NCBI RefSeq assembly: GCF_001613225.1
Contig: NZ_BDBY01000375.1
Span: forward strand, 1 to 44,713
Source of the DNA: Nocardia pseudovaccinii NBRC 100343
GTDB lineage: Bacteria > Actinomycetota > Actinomycetes > Mycobacteriales > Mycobacteriaceae
Length of the DNA stretch: 44,713 nt
Reading direction: 5' to 3'
The notes below the pieces were generated by a model. The model did no database searches. It worked only from the letters and a program-made list of their open reading frames with translations, and had not been told where the DNA came from. This document shows positions 1-8,396 of this stretch, one piece after another; position 1 is the stretch's first letter; each line of letters starts with the position of its first letter. A program made the translations under genes and the position numbers.

Positions 1-414
1 ATCCATCACCTGGGCCCGCGAAATACGCGGAATCGCCTCCACGGCAAACGCTTCCACACCGGCAGCCCGCAAGGCACCGATCTTGTTGTCCAGGCTTCGC
101 GGCGCCAGAAACCCGATCAGGGTTTGCCCCACAACCATCTTCTCGATTTCCGAGTCATTGGGCGCAGCGACCTTCACGACTACCTCCGCCGACCACGGAT
201 CACCGATCGAAGCACCGGCGTCTACGTAGGCATGGTCTGGGATCATGGCTCCCAGACCAGCGCCTGACTCGACGATCACCTCCACGCACTGTTTCAGCAG
301 GCTCGGAATGATCTTCGGCACCAACGCAACGCGCCGTTCGTCGGGGTCCGTCTCGCGAACAACGCCGACACGCGTCCGGCGTGATGCCGCGGCGCCCGCG
401 TTCTGGGTCTCCAC
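1..414 (-). CDS. pntA: NAD(P) transhydrogenase subunit alpha, N-terminal part (runs off the left edge)
   Basis: This is the first 138 codons of the NAD(H)-binding alpha subunit of the proton-translocating Re/Si-specific transhydrogenase, which couples hydride transfer between NADH and NADP+ to the proton gradient. Seen: an opening VGVVRETDPDERRVALVPK, then an SGAG block and an IPRISRAQ block close to the edge, all typical of the PntA/alanine-dehydrogenase N-terminal domain. I chose the GTG at 414 because a purine-rich AAGGGAAGAG lies upstream and because about 15 residues precede the conserved block, which is usual for actinobacterial PntA. The gene reads in the same direction as the catabolic genes to its right but is separated from them by 138 bp, so co-transcription is uncertain. 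Its product could supply NADPH to neighbouring reductases; that is inference. The identity is firm, the partner genes are outside the window. Confidence 0.85.
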   Translation of the reverse strand, partial: METQNAGAAASRRTRVGVVRETDPDERRVALVPKIIPSLLKQCVEVIVESGAGLGAMIPDHAYVDAGASIGDPWSAEVVVKVAAPNDSEIEKMVVGQTLIGFLAPRSLDNKIGALRAAGVEAFAVEAIPRISRAQVMD

Positions 415-552
415 TGGTCACTCTTCCCTTACGTACTGATGACAGCCATCCCACTGATGGCCTACTGAATAACCAACCCGCCTGGTTGCTCGAGCTTCCA
501 CCGGCGCGGCGCGGCGATGCTCACTCCCCGCCGCCGACGGACATTGCCGGGC

Positions 553-1404
553 TCAGCCAAGATCCGCGAGATCGTCAGGGCTGAGGGTGATGGAGCGGGC
601 GGCCATGTTCTCCTCCAGGTGAGCTAGCGACCCGGTACCGGGAATGGCCAGGGTGACCGGGGAAAATGCCAGAAGCCAGGCCAGCGCTACTTGCGACGCG
701 GTGGCCTCATGACGGTCCGCGACCTTGGTCAAGTTGTCGTCGCGAAGCTCGTGGCGACCACCGCCCAGAGGGAAGAACGGAACAAAGGCAATGCCGTTGG
801 CGGCGCAGGCATCCAAGACCTGCATCTCGTCCCGATGAGCGATATGGAAGTTGTTCTGCACGGCCGCTACCGGCGCGATCGTGCGAGCCTCGGCGAGATG
901 CTCGGCATCCACGTTGCTGATGCCGAGATGCCGGATCAGCCCCTCTTCGCGCAATGCGGCCAACACCTCGAACCGCTCAGCGAGTGATTCGCCATGCGGG
1001 GCGCCCATCATGCCGATCCGCAGGTATACCAGATCAAGGCTGTCCACACCCAGCGCTGCAAGGTTTGCCTCGACTGCCGGACGCAGATCCGCAGCGGTCC
1101 CTTGGGCTGGGCCGTCGGAACCGAAGACCGGACCGACCTTGGTCGCAATAACCAAGCCGGCCGGATATGGATGCAGCGCCTCGCGAATCAGTGTGTTGGC
1201 GCGCACTTTGCCGTCGCTGCTTCGGTAGAAATCGGCGGTATCGATGTGGTCGACGCCGAGTTCGACGGCACGACGCAAAACACTGCGGCCGGTCTCGGGT
1301 TCGCGGGCGGCACCGTTGATGCCACTGTGAGCGGGCAGCCGCATCGCGCCGAAGCCGAGCCGACTGATGGGGATTTCACCGCCGAGGTGGAATTCGTTAG
1401 TCAC
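553..1404 (-). CDS. Aldo/keto reductase
   Basis: A 283-residue NAD(P)H-dependent oxidoreductase of the aldo/keto reductase TIM-barrel superfamily, cytosolic, reducing a carbonyl or oxidising an alcohol. Visible family marks are the early GFGAMRL segment, DHIDTADFYRS carrying the catalytic Asp and Tyr, the VIATKVG strand with the catalytic Lys, and LGISNVDAEHL. It starts at a GTG preceded by AGGAGGT at a spacing of seven bases. It is the last catabolic gene of the leftward cluster, 84 bp after the flavoprotein at 1489-2880. Known family members act on ketosteroids, aromatic aldehydes, sugars and quinones, so the substrate is open. From context it may adjust the redox state of a ring ketone made by the P450 and SDR pair. 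Confidence 0.88.
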   Translation of the reverse strand: MTNEFHLGGEIPISRLGFGAMRLPAHSGINGAAREPETGRSVLRRAVELGVDHIDTADFYRSSDGKVRANTLIREALHPYPAGLVIATKVGPVFGSDGPAQGTAADLRPAVEANLAALGVDSLDLVYLRIGMMGAPHGESLAERFEVLAALREEGLIRHLGISNVDAEHLAEARTIAPVAAVQNNFHIAHRDEMQVLDACAANGIAFVPFFPLGGGRHELRDDNLTKVADRHEATASQVALAWLLAFSPVTLAIPGTGSLAHLEENMAARSITLSPDDLADLG

Positions 1405-1488
1405 AAGCTGACCTCCTAGATGCCCGCGACATCCAGGCCTCGGTGTGCGCAGGCGAACTGGGACTGACTCGCCGAGTAAGAATCCCTT

Positions 1489-2880
1489 TCACGCGCCCAC
1501 CCGTAAGCGCTTGCTGAGCGCGGCGGCCGCCCGCTCGCCGGATTCGGCCGAAGTATTGGTGCCAGAGATGTCCAGATAGTCGCCGGCCAACTGAATGACA
1601 TCGTCGGTATCCGTCAGCGACCGCAGCTCCGCAACCGTGCGGTAGAAACCTACATACCGCGCGTTGGTGGCGGTATCCCAACGGACGATCTCGGCGAATT
1701 CCAATTCTTGGGAGAATCCTGGAATGACCGCTTCCATATCGCGAACCATCTGATCCAGAACGTCACTTTCCGGCAGCCTAGCCGTCGATTTGGCAAAGCT
1801 GTCGACCCAGTGACCCGACACCACGGCTTTTCCACGCGGCACGGAGTTCGGCATCGCTCGGGAATCGACGTGCGTAACGCCCAAACCGATACCGGCGCAG
1901 CTCGGTACCACCACTACGGTGGGCACATCCGTGGGATCGCGCCGCAATCCGAAGATACCTTTCAGGACGCTACCGTACGGAATGGATTGGATCAGCTCCC
2001 GCGGCCGATCTGGAAGGTCCGGATAGAGTTTCACAACGTCGGCCCCATTGACGGCGATCACGCAGCCGCGGCTGTCGAGCGAATGTTCCCCCTCCGCGTC
2101 ATGCCACACGATGCGGACGCCGGAATCGATACGACTCACCGATGAAACGGTAGCCGAGGTCCGGACATCGACCAGTGACGCAAGATGCCTGGCAAGGAAA
2201 TCGATGCCATTCGGATATTCCATCGGCGGACCTTCGGCGAACTTTCCCAACGTCAGAAAGAAATCGACAACGGACATCGTGGATGGGTCCGACAAATAGA
2301 TTCCGCGCAGCAGTGGGTCGATTAGGTAATCGTAGATCTCCCGATTGAGCCGCCGCTCGGCATACGATGTGACCAATTCGGTATCGTACCGGCCGGCCGC
2401 CTCGATGTCGTCGTGCCCCAAGCGCCGCTGCCACCGCAGCATATCGACCAGCAGGCGGCGCAGCAGCAGCTTGCTCCGCCACGACAACAAGTTCGTGCGG
2501 ATTCCACCCAACGCGGCTGCGAGGCCTGCTCCGCCTAACGGCAATACCGTGCCATCACGGGGAATTCCAAAACTGAGCGGGACGTCCTTGAACGGATTAC
2601 CGAGACCGGAATCGGCACACAGCCGCGTGAGTGCAGTGAAAGCCTTCGGAACCATGGCCGCTCCGCGGTTGAGCACATAGCCATCACGCTCGGCACTGGC
2701 CATTTTCCCGCCCACCTGATCGGCGGCTTCGAGAACGGTGACATTGCAGCCCTGCTGCCGGAGCCGGAAGGCCGCGGTCAACCCGGCGATACCTGCGCCG
2801 ACCACCACGACGTCGGTGCGATTGTGGCGATCCTCCGGCTCAGATATCGCCTTCAGGCCATTACGACCCTTGTCCTTCAT
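1489..2880 (-). CDS. FAD-dependent amine oxidase / protoporphyrinogen oxidase-fold oxidoreductase
   Basis: A 463-residue flavoprotein with the Rossmann FAD motif VVVGAGIAGL near residues 26-35, followed by VLEAADQVGGK, and a C-terminal FAD-contact segment around DVIQLAGDYLDISGTNTS. This arrangement is shared by protoporphyrinogen/coproporphyrinogen oxidases, monoamine oxidases and phytoene desaturases. A housekeeping haem role is unlikely here because no haem genes are near; the gene sits between a SnoaL-like gene and an aldo/keto reductase in a catabolic cluster. I infer a desaturase or dehydrogenase acting on a cyclic intermediate, possibly the second desaturation after the KstD-like enzyme. 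The ATG at 2880 follows GGAG by seven bases. A 221-bp gap separates it from the SnoaL-like gene upstream, so it may have its own promoter. Confidence 0.8.
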   Translation of the reverse strand: MKDKGRNGLKAISEPEDRHNRTDVVVVGAGIAGLTAAFRLRQQGCNVTVLEAADQVGGKMASAERDGYVLNRGAAMVPKAFTALTRLCADSGLGNPFKDVPLSFGIPRDGTVLPLGGAGLAAALGGIRTNLLSWRSKLLLRRLLVDMLRWQRRLGHDDIEAAGRYDTELVTSYAERRLNREIYDYLIDPLLRGIYLSDPSTMSVVDFFLTLGKFAEGPPMEYPNGIDFLARHLASLVDVRTSATVSSVSRIDSGVRIVWHDAEGEHSLDSRGCVIAVNGADVVKLYPDLPDRPRELIQSIPYGSVLKGIFGLRRDPTDVPTVVVVPSCAGIGLGVTHVDSRAMPNSVPRGKAVVSGHWVDSFAKSTARLPESDVLDQMVRDMEAVIPGFSQELEFAEIVRWDTATNARYVGFYRTVAELRSLTDTDDVIQLAGDYLDISGTNTSAESGERAAAALSKRLRVGA

Positions 2881-3101
2881 TGCCGGACTCCAATCCGATC
2901 AAGTCTTACTTCTGTTGAATCGCGGCGACGCCGAATAGTCTCGACGCCCATACATTCGCCCAGCAGGCAGATGTTCCACCACATCGGGGCAACCAACTCT
3001 CGGTTGTCGCCGAACTGCGGCACAGTCCAATTCATTGCACCGGCCGCAGTTCAGCGCCTCCCTCCGAAACCGACGAACAACGCGGGCCGCCTGCAGTTGG
3101 G

Positions 3102-3524
3102 TCACGAATTCGCGGTTGAACCTTCGACCGCGCGCTGCCCTGCGAGCACATCCATGTACTCGAAGTACTCCACGATCTTCCCGCCACGAGCACGCAGGAA
3201 GAACACATAGTTGCCCCGGTAGTTCGCGCCTCCGACCAGGGTGGCTTCGCTACCCGCCCGACCGACCGCGAGTTCCGGGTCATCGGTTTGATAGACCTCG
3301 AGGTCGGTGTAGCGGAACCGCTCGAACATCTGCCCGAGCATCGCCATCACCTTCGTGACTTCGTCCCGCCCCTCAGTGCGTGGCGGCATCCCAGGGGCAA
3401 CAAACGGCACATGCAAAACGATGTCGTCAGCGAACAGTTCGGGCACAGCGACCAGTTCCTCCACGGCGTTCAGCCATATTCGAAGAAGCTGGGTGGGTTT
3501 CTTGTCTTCCGTGTCGGTCAGCAT
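3102..3524 (-). CDS. SnoaL-like / NTF2-fold protein (ketosteroid isomerase-related)
   Basis: A 140-residue protein of the NTF2-like cone fold: an N-terminal helix with LLRIWLNAVEEL, a strand VLHVPFVAPGMPPR, and a C-terminal GNYVFFLRARGGKIVEYFEYMD, typical of SnoaL-like and limonene-epoxide-hydrolase-related proteins. Family members include ketosteroid isomerase, polyketide cyclases and many small hydratases or isomerases without metal or cofactor. The gene begins 2 bp after the stop of the KstD-like gene, so the two are probably translationally coupled and work on the same molecule. A double-bond isomerase acting on the dehydrogenated ring is the natural guess, but the catalytic acid cannot be assigned from sequence reading alone. 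A second, distant SnoaL-like protein lies at 32702-33094. Confidence 0.75.
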   Translation of the reverse strand: MLTDTEDKKPTQLLRIWLNAVEELVAVPELFADDIVLHVPFVAPGMPPRTEGRDEVTKVMAMLGQMFERFRYTDLEVYQTDDPELAVGRAGSEATLVGGANYRGNYVFFLRARGGKIVEYFEYMDVLAGQRAVEGSTANS

Positions 3525-3526
3525 TC

Positions 3527-5263
3527 TCAGCGACCGGCTTTTTCCCTGCGAACGGGCGCTTTCGGTGCTTTCGCCCGCTCGATGAACTGTTCGGCCGCAA
3601 TGTAACCGAAGGTGGACGACTGTCCGAGCGAGATACCACCACCCGGATACTTATCGCCCATGCAGCTCGCCGCAGCCGTACCGCATGCGTAGAGACCTTC
3701 GATCGGCGCGCCGTTCTCTCCGACCACCCGGGAGAACTCGTCGGTGAGCAGCCCACCGGCCATGCCGACATCTGTGGGGAACATCTTGGCCGCGTAGAAC
3801 GGAGCTTTCTCGATCGGGCCGAGACAGGGGTTGGGCCCCTTGTGCGTCGGATCGCCGTAGGCACGGTCATATGCATTGTCGCCTCGACCGAAGTCTTCAT
3901 CGACGCCATTGACGGCCATCTTGTTGAAGCGCTCGACCGTTCGGATGAGCCCATCCGGATCGACACCGCATTTGATGGCGAGTTCGCGCAGCGATCCCGC
4001 TTTGACCAGGTGCCCGCTCTTGAGCCATGCGCGCGGCGGCACCATCGGCGGATACTGACCGAGCGGCCACTTCCGGCGATGCTCGGCATCGATGATCAGG
4101 TACGCCGGGACCGCGGGAACTGTCTGTTGGCGGGCGTACTGCTCGTTTCCCAACGTCATGTAGGACTGTGCCTCGTTCGCGAAACGAGCTCCGCTGCGAT
4201 CAACCAGGATCGAGCCAGGTACCACGCGTTCGGAGATGAAGATCTGGCACACGCCGTCTTTGTCCATCAGGCCCGGCAGGTAAAACGCCTTATCGAGGTT
4301 GGCGGTCGCGGCGCCCAGGGCAGTCGCGGCCAGAAACGCGTCGCCGGTGTCGCCTTCGTTGACCGCGGTCCAGTCGGTGCTCGCCGGATGCGGTCCGAAC
4401 TTCTGGCGTAGTTCCAGGTTGCGGGAGAACCCACCAGAGGCGAGCAGTACTCCGTACCGTGCCCGGATCGCCACCCGGCCTGCGGGCTGATCGACGATTA
4501 CGCCCGTGACGCGCCCATTTTCGGAGATCAGCTCGCGCATCGAACTGTTGAGCGCGATCCGCAAGTCGCGCCGCTGCGCGACCTTCAGCAAATGCCCGAT
4601 GTACGACTGCCCCATGATCAGCGGCTTGACACCGGCGAGCCGCCACTTCAGCGTCCTGGCCGCGATCCCCAGTGCCTTGAACCTGGCCTCCCAGCTGACA
4701 CCGGCGTTGAGGACCGAACGGAACTCCGGAATCGACGCCAGCACCATACCCGCGGTGATATCCGGGCGAGGCCGCGGAAGATCCTGCCACGCGCCGAGTT
4801 CCCGAGCGTCCAGCCACGGGGTACCGACGATCCGCTGAGTGTGCGAGCCGACTGCCTCGGGATGGTAGTCGGGATAGTCAGGGGTGATCGCCAGCGGAAC
4901 CCCTTCGGAGAGCAGGAATTCCAACATCCTCGATCCGCCACGGACATACGCTTCTTGACGGGTGATGCTCGTCGCCGGGCCCTGATCGCCGACGACGTCC
5001 TGCAGGTAGCGGACACCGTCCTCCACGCTGTCCTTCACTCCGGCGCGGCGCATCAGCGGATTGTCCGGAACCCAGACCGCACCGTGCGAATAGGCGGTGG
5101 TGCCACCCGCGACGCCACTCTTCTCCAGGACGATGGGGTTCAGCCCGGCTGCCTTCGCCGCCAGACCAGCGATGAGCCCGCCACAGCCGGATCCCACCAC
5201 GATCACATCGACTTCGTTCACGCCGTTCGGATCGAGCCCTTGAACAACACTGTCTCCGCTCAC
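3527..5263 (-). CDS. FAD-dependent ring dehydrogenase, 3-ketosteroid-delta1-dehydrogenase / fumarate reductase family
   Basis: A 578-residue flavoprotein closely following the KstD layout: FAD motif VDVIVVGSGCGGLIAGLAA at residues 18-36, then VLEKSGVAGGTTAYSHGAVW, and the C-terminal GLYACGTAAASCMGDKYPGGG. In KstD enzymes the Tyr and final Gly of this last block (here Tyr about 539) polarise the 3-keto group, and both are present. The family removes two hydrogens alpha,beta to a ring ketone, passing electrons to a quinone or other acceptor. An upstream ATG at 5293 is possible, but the GTG at 5263 sits five bases after GAAGGAG and fits the family start. A dyad at 5305-5318 lies just upstream. 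From context it likely desaturates the ketone made by the P450 and SDR; a steroid is possible but not required. Confidence 0.88.
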   Translation of the reverse strand: MSGDSVVQGLDPNGVNEVDVIVVGSGCGGLIAGLAAKAAGLNPIVLEKSGVAGGTTAYSHGAVWVPDNPLMRRAGVKDSVEDGVRYLQDVVGDQGPATSITRQEAYVRGGSRMLEFLLSEGVPLAITPDYPDYHPEAVGSHTQRIVGTPWLDARELGAWQDLPRPRPDITAGMVLASIPEFRSVLNAGVSWEARFKALGIAARTLKWRLAGVKPLIMGQSYIGHLLKVAQRRDLRIALNSSMRELISENGRVTGVIVDQPAGRVAIRARYGVLLASGGFSRNLELRQKFGPHPASTDWTAVNEGDTGDAFLAATALGAATANLDKAFYLPGLMDKDGVCQIFISERVVPGSILVDRSGARFANEAQSYMTLGNEQYARQQTVPAVPAYLIIDAEHRRKWPLGQYPPMVPPRAWLKSGHLVKAGSLRELAIKCGVDPDGLIRTVERFNKMAVNGVDEDFGRGDNAYDRAYGDPTHKGPNPCLGPIEKAPFYAAKMFPTDVGMAGGLLTDEFSRVVGENGAPIEGLYACGTAAASCMGDKYPGGGISLGQSSTFGYIAAEQFIERAKAPKAPVRREKAGR

Positions 5264-5304
5264 TTCGACTCCTTCGCCTTTACGCCAGCGCATTTATCTC
5301 TGAC

Positions 5305-5318
5305 GTAAATAATTTTAC
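5305..5318. promoter_or_regulatory. Candidate operator upstream of the KstD-like gene (site A)
   Basis: The sequence GTAAATAATTTTAC is a perfect 5-bp inverted repeat (GTAAA/TTTAC) around a 4-bp centre, in AT-rich DNA between the reductase stop (5363) and the KstD-like start (5263). Similar 14-mers lie upstream of other catabolic genes at 8484, 14324, 16429 and 29197. Function as a repressor site is inference. Confidence 0.5.
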
Positions 5319-5362
5319 ACCAATGTTGAATATTAGAATGCCGCCTCGACCGAATGTCAAGG

Positions 5363-6355
5363 TCAGAGATCGAGGATCAGCTTCCGGCTCTTGCTGCCCG
5401 AGCAGCAGATCATCATGACCTCGTTCGAGATCCGCTCGTCGTCGGTCAAGACGACGTCGCGGTGATCGGGCTCGCCGCCCAGGACCCGCGTCTCGCAGGC
5501 GCCGCAGATGCCCTCGGTGCACGAAGACATACAGTCGATACCCGCGTTGCGCAGTGTTTCGAGAATGCTCGCGCCGGGCGGCACCATCAGCGTCTTACCG
5601 GAAGCCGCCAACTCCACTTCGAAACCACCTGCTTTGGCCGCTGCGGTGGCGTTGGTGAAATATTCGATATGTCGCTGATTCGACGGCAACGCCGCGGTGG
5701 CCGCCTCGAACGCCGTGAGCATCGGCCCTGGGCCGCAGCAATACATGTGCACACCGTCCGCGCCTGTGTCGGTCCACCGTTGTACGACGCCACGTAGGTC
5801 GAGCACGGAGCCGCTTTCGTCGTCGCAATGAAGCTGCAACCGTTCGGGCCGATCTCCGGCTAGATGCCGAAGATCGCTCGAGAATGCGGCATGCGCGTGT
5901 GATCGGACGGCGTAGTGCAGCGTCCAGTCATTTCCGATTGCCGTAAGTCGCCTGATCATGCTCAGCAGTGGGGTGATTCCGATCCCTCCTGCGATGAGGA
6001 TGGTTCGGTCGGCATCGACAAGCGGAAAGTTGTTGCGCGGGTGCGATATCGAAACCACATCACCTGTTCGCAGATTGTCATGAATCCATGTCGACCCGCC
6101 GCGACTGTCGGGGCTCCGCGCGACACCGATGATGTATCGGTCTCGCTCGGCTTCGTCGCCGCACAGCGAATAGCTGCGGACCAGACCATTCGGCAGATGT
6201 AGGTCGATATGTGCTCCTGCGGTGAATGGCGGTAGTTCCGAGCCGTCTTCGGCGCATAGCTCGTAGGTCGCGATCTCCTGGGTTTCCCGGTGGACCCGCC
6301 GGACGCGGAGTAACGTCTCCGCCTCCGGCGCGAGCAGCGAAACCGTCGTGCCCAT
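5363..6355 (-). CDS. Phthalate dioxygenase reductase-type oxidoreductase (flavin, NAD and 2Fe-2S domains)
   Basis: A 330-residue electron-transfer protein with three domains in PDR order: a flavin barrel with RSYSLC (residues 60-65), an NAD(P)H domain with GGIGITP (123-129) and CCGPGPM (206-212), and a C-terminal plant-type ferredoxin. Its cysteines at 279, 284, 287 and 317 match CX4CX2CX29C exactly. Such reductases feed Rieske oxygenases (VanB, PDR) or, when paired, a P450. No Rieske oxygenase alpha subunit is visible in the window, and the P450 lies two genes upstream, so the P450 is the probable partner. The ATG at 6355 has a close GGAG; an in-frame TTG at 6373 behind AGAGG is an equally possible start and would add six residues. 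Confidence 0.9.
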   Translation of the reverse strand: MGTTVSLLAPEAETLLRVRRVHRETQEIATYELCAEDGSELPPFTAGAHIDLHLPNGLVRSYSLCGDEAERDRYIIGVARSPDSRGGSTWIHDNLRTGDVVSISHPRNNFPLVDADRTILIAGGIGITPLLSMIRRLTAIGNDWTLHYAVRSHAHAAFSSDLRHLAGDRPERLQLHCDDESGSVLDLRGVVQRWTDTGADGVHMYCCGPGPMLTAFEAATAALPSNQRHIEYFTNATAAAKAGGFEVELAASGKTLMVPPGASILETLRNAGIDCMSSCTEGICGACETRVLGGEPDHRDVVLTDDERISNEVMMICCSGSKSRKLILDL

Positions 6356-6405
6356 TTCTCCGTTCGTTTCCAAAGGTTTTGCCTCTGCTTACTGCCCAGT
6401 GCGGG

Positions 6406-7164
6406 CTAGAAGATCGTCCGCGCGCCGTCGATCGGGATCGTGGCGCCATGCACATAGGACGCCTGATCCGAGACCAGCCAGACGGCTGCGGAAGCGACTT
6501 CCTCGGGACGCGCCCAACGCTGTATCGGGGGCATATTGGCTGGGTCTTCGAGGGCTGGCATGCGCTCGATAGCGGCCAACATCATGGGCGTCAGCGTGCC
6601 GTCGGGCATCAATCCGTTCACCCGAACGCCCGATCCAGCGCAATCGATGGCAGCGGCCCGGACGAGACCGTTGACTCCGGACTTGGTCGCACAATATTCG
6701 GGACTGAATGGAAGGCCTCGCACGGCAGCGGTCGAGCTGATCGCAACGACCGCGCCACCACCGGCCTGCCGAATCGCGGGGATCTCGTATTTCAGGGACA
6801 GAAACATGCCGCGCAGGTTCACCAGGTAGGCACGTTCGAAGGCATCGAGATCGAGTTCGAACACGGGCTGACCCGCCGGCGGGACGCCGGCACAGTTGAT
6901 GGCTCCGTCGAGTCGGCCGAATGTATCGACGGCAGCGGCAACGAGGTCCCGGACCGATTCCTCATCCGATACTTCGACCTCGACTGCGATCGCTTCCGCA
7001 ACACCGTGACTATTCAGCTCAGCCGAGACCTTCTCGGCGCCCGCCAGATTGCGGTCGGCGACAACGACGCTGGCACCGTATTCACCGAGCTGGGTCGCCG
7101 CGGCCTCGCCGATTCCACTTGCACCGCCGGTTACCAGGATTACCTTTCCACGCAGCTCTTTCAC
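6406..7164 (-). CDS. Short-chain dehydrogenase/reductase (SDR), probable alcohol dehydrogenase
   Basis: A 252-residue classical SDR with cofactor motif TGGASGIG (residues 12-19), acidic VVVADRN after the second strand (which favours NAD over NADP), NCAGVP, and the catalytic Ser, Tyr and Lys in AISSTAAV and YCATKSG. The GTG start lies 2 bp after the P450 stop, and its AGGAGG ribosome binding site is inside the last P450 codons, so the two genes are translationally coupled. The simplest role is oxidation of the alcohol produced by the P450 to a ring ketone, as CamD does after P450cam. The family is certain; the substrate is inferred from position. Confidence 0.9.
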   Translation of the reverse strand: MKELRGKVILVTGGASGIGEAAATQLGEYGASVVVADRNLAGAEKVSAELNSHGVAEAIAVEVEVSDEESVRDLVAAAVDTFGRLDGAINCAGVPPAGQPVFELDLDAFERAYLVNLRGMFLSLKYEIPAIRQAGGGAVVAISSTAAVRGLPFSPEYCATKSGVNGLVRAAAIDCAGSGVRVNGLMPDGTLTPMMLAAIERMPALEDPANMPPIQRWARPEEVASAAVWLVSDQASYVHGATIPIDGARTIF

Positions 7165-7166
7165 GG

Positions 7167-8396
7167 CTATGCCTCCTGCCCCACTGGCCAGGTCAGCGGC
7201 AACGCGTTCACCGAGCCGCCCTGACCGCTACGGAAAGTGATGTCAGCGCCGGGCGCGACCGAGAACTCCGGGATCCGGGTGAGCCACTCCTCCAGCATTA
7301 CCTGGACCTCTTTTCGGGCGAGATGACTGCCTGGGCAGTGGTGTTGACCAAACCCGAACGTCGCGTGGACAGCTCCGGTTCGCTTGAAGTCGACATCCAT
7401 CGGGCACGCGTTCACGGTTTCATCGAGTCCGGCCAGCATGCTGGGCGCGATGATCATCTCGCCCTTCTTCAGCAGGGCACCGCCGAATTCGATGTCCTCG
7501 CGGACCTCGCGAGCCATGGTGACAATCGCGAAGCGGCGCAACAGCTCATCGACCGCGCCGTGAATGATCTCCGGCTCCTCCAGCAGCTGCCTGCGGTAGT
7601 CCGGGTTGTTCGCCATGAAAAGCATGGCGAAACTGACGAAATTGAGCACCGTATCGACACCCGCGATCAACACCTGGACACCGAGCGCAATAGCTTCGTC
7701 GTGGGTGATCTGCCGACCTTCGACAGTTTGGTTGATCATTCGGCTGATGAGATCGGTACCGTCTCTTCCGGTCCGCTGATCGACGTAGGGGCTGATGTAC
7801 TCCTGCAGCGCCGCGAAAGCCGCCATCTGGTCCATGCCCTCGCCGACGTGGATGACCGCGTCCACCCAGGACTTCAGCTTCCCGAAGTCCTGGGCGGGGA
7901 GATCCACCAACGCGAGGAAGATACGGATGGGGTAGATCTCGGCAAATTCCTTCGTGAACTCGCACGAGCCTTGTTCGATGAACGACTCGATGAGTTCGAT
8001 CGCGGTCTCGCGGATCTTCCCCTCGAGATCACGCACAACGGCCGGGGCAAGATTCTCATTCAGGAGCTTGCGATAAGGCCGGTGCCGCGGCGGATCAACC
8101 TGGACCGGGATGGTGTCCATCAGCTCACCGACCGCCTTCGGAACCAAGATCACCCGGCTCGAGAACCGCTTGTAGTCCGAAAAGACCTGCTGGACGAGTT
8201 CAGCGCGGGTGGCTATCCAATGCCCGCCATTGAACGGGGTCCAGACCACCTCCGGGCCACCCGTCCGCTGCAATGTCAGCCAGGACTCGTGAAAGCCCTT
8301 CTCCACATCCGGGGGGTTGTACATGTCGAACTCGACCATGCGCTCGGATGCGACATGGTCGGGGCGCTCGACCCTAATAGATTCGCCTGCTGACAC
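7167..8396 (-). CDS. Cytochrome P450, P450cam (CYP101)-like
   Basis: A 409-residue soluble P450 with the haem-ligand motif FGFGQHHCPG (Cys354), the I-helix AGVDT (Asp248-Thr249, acid-alcohol pair for O2 activation) and ELLR (Glu284, Arg287). As I recall P450cam, its equivalents are Cys357, Asp251-Thr252, Glu287 and Arg290, a constant offset of three, so the two align almost without gaps here. The camphor-binding Tyr96 falls on Met93, so the substrate is probably not camphor. The start is the GTG at 8396, five bases after AAGGAGG; a longer reading to 8474 lacks such a site. It is the first gene of a leftward operon with a coupled SDR and a reductase. A dyad at 8484-8497 lies in its promoter region. 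Expected reaction: hydroxylation of an unactivated ring carbon. Confidence 0.93.
   Translation of the reverse strand: MSAGESIRVERPDHVASERMVEFDMYNPPDVEKGFHESWLTLQRTGGPEVVWTPFNGGHWIATRAELVQQVFSDYKRFSSRVILVPKAVGELMDTIPVQVDPPRHRPYRKLLNENLAPAVVRDLEGKIRETAIELIESFIEQGSCEFTKEFAEIYPIRIFLALVDLPAQDFGKLKSWVDAVIHVGEGMDQMAAFAALQEYISPYVDQRTGRDGTDLISRMINQTVEGRQITHDEAIALGVQVLIAGVDTVLNFVSFAMLFMANNPDYRRQLLEEPEIIHGAVDELLRRFAIVTMAREVREDIEFGGALLKKGEMIIAPSMLAGLDETVNACPMDVDFKRTGAVHATFGFGQHHCPGSHLARKEVQVMLEEWLTRIPEFSVAPGADITFRSGQGGSVNALPLTWPVGQEA

Noticed and set aside
3527..5263. Assignment as a true 3-ketosteroid-delta1-dehydrogenase (kstD)
   Set aside because: No steroid genes (hsaC/kshA/kstR sets) are recognisable in the window; the family also contains non-steroid ring desaturases, so the symbol was not given.
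6921..8393. Long plus-strand open frame opposite the P450 and SDR genes
   Set aside because: It is an antisense shadow of two well-supported genes and its translation is Arg/Pro-rich without family features.
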